NCBI RefSeq assembly: GCF_001612985.1
Contig: NZ_BDBM01000027.1
Coordinates: 62,001-126,000, forward strand
Origin: Nocardia gamkensis NBRC 108242
GTDB taxonomy: Bacteria > Actinomycetota > Actinomycetes > Mycobacteriales > Mycobacteriaceae
DNA length: 64,000 nt
Reading direction: 5' to 3'
A program made the position numbers and the translations under genes. The notes under the pieces were generated by a model that did no database searches, was not told the DNA's origin, and saw nothing but the letters and a program-made list of their open reading frames with translations. Shown in pieces: positions 59,367-64,000 of this stretch (positions are counted from its first letter, which is position 1; the number at the start of each line of letters is the position of its first letter).

Positions 59367-60971
59367 ATGTTCAACGAAGACGGAGTCGGCAAGGTTATAG
59401 CCCTTCGGATAGCATCACTGGTAGATACTGCTTCGGCATGGAACAACTATCTGTGGCAGGTCGGCACCCTAAGGGCTATGAGCGACTGCATGGCACTTGC
59501 TGATTCGAATACGACTGAAGCGCGAGTGCAGTATGTGATTAATTCGGCTCGACGGATAATCAAGAACGATCCAGTCCTATTGGGCCGTCGACGCGGTCAG
59601 GCTCTAGACTCTATGCCGAAGAAAGCTGATCAATTTCGGTCCGGAACTCACTCGTACTTCTTATTGAAGCATGAAATAGATCTACTCGAAAGCGAATATT
59701 TCAGCCTTTGGCAGAGATTTATCGCGAGCATCGACGAGCGAGAGGATCCTACTTCGACAAAGCTGGATTTGAATCTAATTTCTTGCTACATCGCGGGGCA
59801 TCTGCGCTGGTGTGGTTTCTCGGACAAATGGATCCTGAAACACTGCAATTACCACATCAAGCATCGCCCAGAAGACTCTACCCTTGAGGAGATGCTAACC
59901 TCGGCTGCCCATGTTGCGCAGAATGGCCCTGGGGAGTACACATTCCTGGCGCCTCTGTCAACTAACGGCAAGTGCGACGTCGACAGCGAGCCGCCATGGT
60001 TATCGAAAAATGACTTCGAATCCAAATTTGCCGAGTACATGCCAAGCGAGGAAATGCCAAACAATGCGGGTGGACTGATCTTCCAGGCGTCAGCAATCGA
60101 GAAGTATCGCGCAACCGAGCTATTTGCCAAATTTCTACAAGATGCCCTGGCGAGAGGTCGTCTAATCGATGCAAAGTTGGAACTGAAATCCGACTGTGGA
60201 GCATGGATACACCCCGGCTCCAACGCGTTAAACCTGCCGGACTTGACGAGCACTACCTTTACCCCCTTGGAATCATTGGCAATGGGAGGTGACCGCTGGA
60301 ATCTTCGAAGGCTTCGCCCGGAAATCGAAGCGGGGTTGGATCTATTATCTAATATCGGGGCAGTATCGATGAGATCTGCGTGCGTCACAACGTGGGCAAT
60401 GGTCGAGACAATATTCGCTGATACATCCGACTTCGGCTCCCTTGCCGACATCTCCGATCGTCCCGCCGACTTATTGACATGCATGTACGTGACCAATCTC
60501 TTTGACAAGCTCGCGTCAAGTCATATCATGCTTGGTGACGATGAACTTGCGGCTGAACTCAATGAGGCCGACACGTATCGAAGGGTTGAGCTTACCGTTG
60601 ATTCCCTTCTAGCGGGGCGGGTTTTATGCGTGGACGCCGAGCACGGCCCCATTCTTTTGCAGCAGGCTCGCAATCTAGCTGTCGAAACTGGGCGGTTTAA
60701 CGTAATCCGTGCCGAGTTCTCAGAGTCTATCCGCAGATTGTACGGATCACGCAACGAGATCGTGCACGCTGGCGTCATCGAGCCGTATGGAATGGGTGAA
60801 AATTTGAGAGTTTCTGCCAGATTGTTGGCAGCCGTTCTAGATGAGGCCCTTCGTCACTCGCAAGTGTCTCGAGAGCCAGTAGCATTGGTTGCGGCGAAAT
60901 GTCGCTGGTTGTTGAACCGGGTTGAGATTGGGGCGGATATTGCAGGACTCACTACTTTTCGTGAGAATTGA
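59367..60971 (+). CDS. Unknown protein with a C-terminal HEPN-like RNase motif (534 aa)
   Basis: The base composition is close to balanced, unlike the chromosome, so the gene is probably acquired. Most of the protein has no motif I know. Near the end, SIRRLYGSRNEIVHAG has Arg462 and His467 in the Rx4H arrangement of HEPN RNases, followed by a helix (LLAAVLDEALRHS), as in the ApeA-like HEPN group. HEPN proteins cleave RNA and are frequent in phage defence and toxin systems. It is convergent with the large unknown gene at 61050, 78 bases apart, with a small hairpin between. Its role as a defence effector is an inference from motif and island context. Confidence 0.7.
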   Translation: MFNEDGVGKVIALRIASLVDTASAWNNYLWQVGTLRAMSDCMALADSNTTEARVQYVINSARRIIKNDPVLLGRRRGQALDSMPKKADQFRSGTHSYFLLKHEIDLLESEYFSLWQRFIASIDEREDPTSTKLDLNLISCYIAGHLRWCGFSDKWILKHCNYHIKHRPEDSTLEEMLTSAAHVAQNGPGEYTFLAPLSTNGKCDVDSEPPWLSKNDFESKFAEYMPSEEMPNNAGGLIFQASAIEKYRATELFAKFLQDALARGRLIDAKLELKSDCGAWIHPGSNALNLPDLTSTTFTPLESLAMGGDRWNLRRLRPEIEAGLDLLSNIGAVSMRSACVTTWAMVETIFADTSDFGSLADISDRPADLLTCMYVTNLFDKLASSHIMLGDDELAAELNEADTYRRVELTVDSLLAGRVLCVDAEHGPILLQQARNLAVETGRFNVIRAEFSESIRRLYGSRNEIVHAGVIEPYGMGENLRVSARLLAAVLDEALRHSQVSREPVALVAAKCRWLLNRVEIGADIAGLTTFREN

Positions 60972-60995
60972 TCTAACAAGCCTGGAGATTAATCG

Positions 60996-61011
60996 TTCCT
61001 TGCCGAAGGAA
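60996..61011. terminator. Small hairpin between convergent island genes
   Basis: TTCCTT (60996-61001) and AAGGAA (61006-61011) with loop GCCG, between the stops at 60971 and 61050. Confidence 0.5.
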
Positions 61012-61049
61012 TAGGAAGTCAAATCGATTTATCCAGTCCATAGAAAGCC

Positions 61050-62864
61050 CTAGGTCTCGGCGTGAAGTTGTTGGTCAAGTTTCGCCGCGGACTGAAGTAT
61101 ATGCATTGACAGGGGTCGAGGCATGCTGTTCACCTCAAGGAAATCCTGCAGGGGCAGCGGGACGGGGAACTTGCGCCAACGGTACAAGAACGTTACTACG
61201 TCGACCGGGAGGTGGTCACCGATCCCTTCCAGTAGCTGAAGATCCTGAAGCTGCAGGACAGTAGGGCGGGCGACACGACCTTGAAACTCGGCGAATACCG
61301 ACATGGCGCGATTTCCGTTGTCGAGTTCGGACAGCATCGAGCTGGGCGTACCCGAGTTTGGCACGACGACGATGGGAAGGAAGATCGCATCCGGTTGTGG
61401 TTGCCCAGACCATCCCAGCCGACGCACGAGGCCCATGACCGAGGCGAGTTGCTTGAACTTGCGGTTGGTGAGGATCTTATCCGCGTCTGCGCTATAGGTC
61501 TCTCCGTCTGCAAGACCCTGCGCCAGCGCGGCGTTCACCGGGTGATGCGTCGCCTCCACAAGGATGCTGATCGGTCCGGCACGCAGCACCCAGTCGCACA
61601 CCGAAGGCTTCTGTCCCTTCTTCTCCGTCCACTCATGCTCCATGATGGCTTCGGGGACGAGGGCGTCGATCCGCTGGCTGCGCGTTGTGATGCGTGTGAG
61701 GACGCCGCCCACAACGTCCTCGAACTGGTACTTGATCCCCTCGCCGAAACGCTTCGCGCTCGTATCGTCGCCGCTGGCTGCGAACGCAGCCATAACGTCG
61801 AACTGCGCGGGATCACCGAAGAACCGCTCGGTTGCCCATTGAGAGCGCAGGATCAGTACCTTTCGGTCTCCGAGATCGAGAAACGGGTACCGGGTGAACG
61901 TGTAGCGCTGGAGCTTGACGTCGCCTCGTTCGCGGTCGGCCGCAAGCTGCTCGCGATAGCGCTCAAGATCCAGCGACATGTTCCCGGTGATGAAGTCGCG
62001 CACCTGGCCGTCACTGATGAGGTCGTCGAGATGGACAATGGTCTGACCAGAAGCCCCTGCCTCTGCAACTGCAACGCCAGCTCGGAGGAAGTCGTTGAAG
62101 GCCATCCCGGTCGCCGATTTGAAGGTATCGGCGGGGGTGGCGCCAAGCGTGTCCGCCGCTCGATCGGCCCACGGCGAGTACCAAAAGTCTACGACGTCAG
62201 CCTTGAGGCACTCAATCTTGCGAGGTGTGTTAAACAGCATGCCAGCGGTATGTCCCTGAAGGAACTGGTGTGCTGTTGCGTACAACTCGTCAGGTGCCAT
62301 CGCCTGAAACTTCGCGTCGAGCTGCGCCAAATCGGAGTCGGTCGGCACGTCGGACTCGAACTCGGCGGGCGTCTGCTGTTCGGTGGCGATGGAGAGCAGC
62401 AGGTGGACCAGCTCGTCCGCGCTCAGCAGTCTCGATGATGCCGAGTCAGTCTCCAGCAACTCGCGCATTAGTTGAACGGTCATCTGCGGGGCAGCGAAGA
62501 CGTTGCCGCTGTTCACCTCCGCCCGAACTGCGGCAACCCAGTCCGCGGTAGTTCGCGCCAGCAGGTCCAATTGCAGCGGTTTGATGTCCCAGTGAGTCGT
62601 GGACGCGATGTCCCATCGGGCTTGGATGTCCACCACTCTCACAAGAGCGTCCTGTACATCAATCTCGCACAGCAGTGCTCCCCGTTCGTCCTCGGTCATC
62701 GCGGTGATACCCACCATTCCTGCGACGATGGCCATGGGCTGCTTCTGCAACGATTGGATCACCGGGCCGATCTCTGGCGGCAGACCTGTCAGGTCTGGCG
62801 TCGGAAAGTTGATGCCGGGGTTCGTCGGCTGCCTTCTTGCCCTACGTGTCTGCCTATTCGCCAC
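61050..62864 (-). CDS. Large unknown protein, possibly with a nuclease-like core (604 aa)
   Basis: Started at the GTG at 62864, which has no clear ribosome site but overlaps the end of an upstream frame by 11 bases. Most of the protein is unfamiliar. Around residues 424-445 the order CDWVLRAGPISILVEATHH, followed by a Lys-rich helix (ILTNRKFKQLASVMGLV), resembles the D...ExK strand-turn-strand of PD-(D/E)XK folds, with Thr where Lys is expected. The context (island, HEPN-motif gene opposite, truncated partner upstream) would fit a restriction or defence function. This is a weak inference; the gene itself is clearly coding. Confidence 0.7.
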   Translation of the reverse strand: MANRQTRRARRQPTNPGINFPTPDLTGLPPEIGPVIQSLQKQPMAIVAGMVGITAMTEDERGALLCEIDVQDALVRVVDIQARWDIASTTHWDIKPLQLDLLARTTADWVAAVRAEVNSGNVFAAPQMTVQLMRELLETDSASSRLLSADELVHLLLSIATEQQTPAEFESDVPTDSDLAQLDAKFQAMAPDELYATAHQFLQGHTAGMLFNTPRKIECLKADVVDFWYSPWADRAADTLGATPADTFKSATGMAFNDFLRAGVAVAEAGASGQTIVHLDDLISDGQVRDFITGNMSLDLERYREQLAADRERGDVKLQRYTFTRYPFLDLGDRKVLILRSQWATERFFGDPAQFDVMAAFAASGDDTSAKRFGEGIKYQFEDVVGGVLTRITTRSQRIDALVPEAIMEHEWTEKKGQKPSVCDWVLRAGPISILVEATHHPVNAALAQGLADGETYSADADKILTNRKFKQLASVMGLVRRLGWSGQPQPDAIFLPIVVVPNSGTPSSMLSELDNGNRAMSVFAEFQGRVARPTVLQLQDLQLLEGIGDHLPVDVVTFLYRWRKFPVPLPLQDFLEVNSMPRPLSMHILQSAAKLDQQLHAET

Positions 62865-63042
62865 CGGACAAATATTCCATGCCTATGGGGGTGCACAGCA
62901 TTCGATCAACGAAAGTAGTCCAAACGGACTGCACAGTCTTGTACGGCAGCTCGAAGGTGACCAGCAGGTCAGTGAACAGCGCTCGGAGCACTGCTACGTT
63001 GGGTATCTGGCGACGGCGCACACGGAGTGTGTAAGCAACATC
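62854..63042 (-). pseudogene. C-terminal fragment of a gene cut at the island border
   Basis: The minus-strand frame ending at 62854 reads NVAVLRALFTDLLVTFELPY, KTVQSVWTTFVDRML and GMEYLSGGE, which looks like genuine coding sequence. It overlaps the start of the large unknown gene by 11 bases, as operon partners do. At about 63042 it runs into a stop and the MmyB scrap begins, so its 5' part is lost. I do not recognise the family. Confidence 0.5.
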
Positions 63043-63043
63043 T

Positions 63044-63208
63044 CACCCCGGCGAGCATCGCGACCTCCTCCCGCCGCAGGCCGGGCGTCCGCCGCCGCCC
63101 TACCGTCGCCAGGCCGATGTCCTCCGGCGTGAGCCGGGCCCTACGGGTGCGGAGGAAGTCGCGGAGTTGGTCACGCCGGTGCAGCGCCGCCGAGGATTCG
63201 CTGGCCAT
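63044..63208 (-). pseudogene. N-terminal scrap of a MmyB-type helix-turn-helix regulator
   Basis: The start ASESSAALHRRDQLRDFLRT and then TPGLRREEVAMLAGV is the standard beginning of MmyB-like XRE regulators. Directly after AGV, where GVSWYTWLEQGR is expected, the frame turns to unrelated sequence. The remaining 200 or so residues are missing. It marks the right border of the island. Confidence 0.78.
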
Positions 63209-63508
63209 AGGTCACGGTAACAACCGGTACTCCGGGTCGTGTGGTCTGTTCGCCGGTGGACCGGTCAGGGCGTCCGCGACCACCTGTCTACAAGGGTCTT
63301 CCATGCGGCCGCCTGAGTGACCGCGCCGGGCTGCACTCATCGATTTTCGCCGAGACCGCTGTGGAGTCGCCGAGCCGGCCTTCGCGACACATGCTTCTCT
63401 GCACTGAGCAAGCGAACTCGCCGTCGGCTGTGTGACAGAGTGACCATGCCTGCCCGGTCCCGCGACGGCGAAGGCCTTGCCGAATGGTGTCCAGCAAGAA
63501 GGAGCGAT
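63209..63508. other. Intergenic region between the regulator scrap and the GFA gene
   Basis: About 300 bases. CGGTAACAACCG near 63214 is a small dyad in the former regulator promoter. No gene is supported. Confidence 0.35.
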
Positions 63509-63871
63509 GTGAACGGCGGCTGTCTCTGCGGCAATATCCGGTTCTCCGCGACCGGCGACCCGGACTTCCCTCACCTGTGCTCGTGCGAGCACTGCCAGAG
63601 GCTGTCAGGCGCCCCGGTGATGTCGTGGGTATCCTTCCCGGAGGAAGGATTCGCGTGGACCGGTCCGGGCGGGGAACCGACCTGGTTCGAGACCTTCCCG
63701 CAGATCTGCCGCGGGTTCTGCCCGAAGTGCGGTTCCTCGGTCGCGTCCAAGGGAGATGAAGCCGGCTTGGTGGGGGTCACGATCACGGCCTTGGATGATC
63801 ATGCGGGCCTGGTGCCGGTCAAGCAGAGCTTTGCTCACAACGCAGTCCCGTGGATGGCCCCGCTGAGTTGA
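63509..63871 (+). CDS. GFA-family (CENP-V/GFA zinc-binding) protein
   Basis: A 120-residue protein started at the GTG at 63509, with AAGGAG close upstream (63499-63504); longer in-frame extension lacks support. It shows the GFA cysteine pattern: GGCLCGNIRF, then CSCEHCQRLSG and later CPKCGSS. The family binds zinc and includes glutathione-formaldehyde adduct enzymes, although most members have no tested function. It lies outside the island and is the last complete gene of the window. Confidence 0.88.
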   Translation: MNGGCLCGNIRFSATGDPDFPHLCSCEHCQRLSGAPVMSWVSFPEEGFAWTGPGGEPTWFETFPQICRGFCPKCGSSVASKGDEAGLVGVTITALDDHAGLVPVKQSFAHNAVPWMAPLS

Positions 63872-64000
63872 GGCGCTGCCCCTGCGGGACAACCCATCCA
63901 GGCTGTCTCGCAAGGGTGTCGGTTTCGTTCTCCTAGCCCCTGCTGGGCGGTCGCGCCAGGGTGATCACGACGGGCCCGGTCTGCGGGTATCGCATAGTGA

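Larger units (their letters stand above)
53341..63042. mobile_element. Genomic island replacing the middle of a regulator/SDR pair
   Basis: A 9.7-kb block of visibly lower and uneven GC sits between the C-terminal scrap of an SDR gene (53223-53340) and the N-terminal scrap of a MmyB-type regulator gene (63044-63208), both on the minus strand. Such regulator/SDR gene pairs are common in actinobacteria, so the island seems to have replaced their junction. It carries genes of unknown function, an XRE regulator and a possible defence pair. No integrase, transposase or tRNA is seen, so the transfer mechanism is unknown. Confidence 0.65.

Noticed and set aside
53347..63033. GTGTGTA occurs just inside both island borders (53347-53353 and 63027-63033) and could be an attachment repeat
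   Set aside because: Seven bases are too short to separate from chance, and no integrase or tRNA is present.
63933..64000. Minus-strand frame with a stop at 63933 running off the window edge
   Set aside because: Only 22 codons are visible, with no motif; it could be the end of a gene outside the window but cannot be supported.
1..64000. tRNA, rRNA, CRISPR arrays, insertion-sequence transposases, integrases and riboswitches
   Set aside because: None could be recognised on either strand; the only mobile-DNA evidence is the pair of truncated genes around 53.3-63.0 kb.

Overview
The window is high-GC actinobacterial DNA. The organism is probably a Nocardia or a close relative in the Nocardiaceae. 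This is inferred from a conservon (sensor ATPase, roadblock, DUF742, GTPase, P450) carrying extra P450s, a KstR-type steroid-regulon site, an ANTAR regulator, an F420-type oxidoreductase and many TetR/MarR-controlled catabolic genes. No rRNA, tRNA or CRISPR array was found.

Bases 1-14.8 kb: the end of a PIN/NYN-like gene and a small unknown gene lead to a MarR-controlled DHA2 drug exporter. Next is the most unusual unit: a fatty acyl-AMP ligase, a free acyl carrier protein and a 1432-residue protein with KS, malonyl-type AT, ACP and a PLP-dependent alpha-oxoamine synthase. The layout implies that an activated fatty acid is extended once with malonate and released by decarboxylative condensation with an amino acid, giving an aminoketone that could close to a hydroxypyrrole or pyrrolinone. 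A secreted carboxylesterase, a TetR regulator and a fused FAD-oxygenase/ferredoxin-reductase gene follow.

14.9-28.6 kb: a PAS-ANTAR regulator, a baeRF/Rv2629-like protein, a large one-pass membrane protein with an extracellular solute-binding-type receptor domain, an MFS porter and an EthD-like gene sharing a KstR-type site, a LysR/DHDPS-like/DHA2 exporter unit, a TetR/SDR-like pair with a paired operator, and an SRPBCC protein.

29.2-38.8 kb: a complete conservon ending at a strong hairpin. The genes overlap almost throughout, and a 26-codon ORF bridges cvnB and cvnC with ATGA junctions on both sides. Five P450s follow in the order A-B-A-A-B, where A is CYP157-like and lacks EXXR, and B is CYP154-like and canonical. 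One extra A copy is preceded by a readable remnant of the GTPase 3' end, and the other by a decayed version, so the array grew by duplication.

38.8-53.2 kb: ordinary accessory metabolism, comprising an ACS-type MFS porter, flavin reductase, MerR/F420 oxidoreductase pair, TetR/alpha-beta hydrolase pair, a degenerate carnitine-acyltransferase-like gene, a three-repeat IPT/TIG protein, two epimerases, a LIP-type lipase, NUDIX and TetR genes, and small stress-type proteins.

53.34-63.04 kb: a lower-GC island. Its left edge is the C-terminal scrap of an SDR gene and its right edge the N-terminal scrap of a MmyB-type regulator gene, both on the minus strand. The island appears to have replaced the middle of an old regulator/SDR pair. 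It carries an XRE-TPR regulator, a chain of small overlapping unknown genes, a frameshifted gene with a possible nuclease domain, a HEPN-motif protein and a large unknown protein preceded by a truncated partner. The latter two may be a defence module. A GFA-family gene closes the window.
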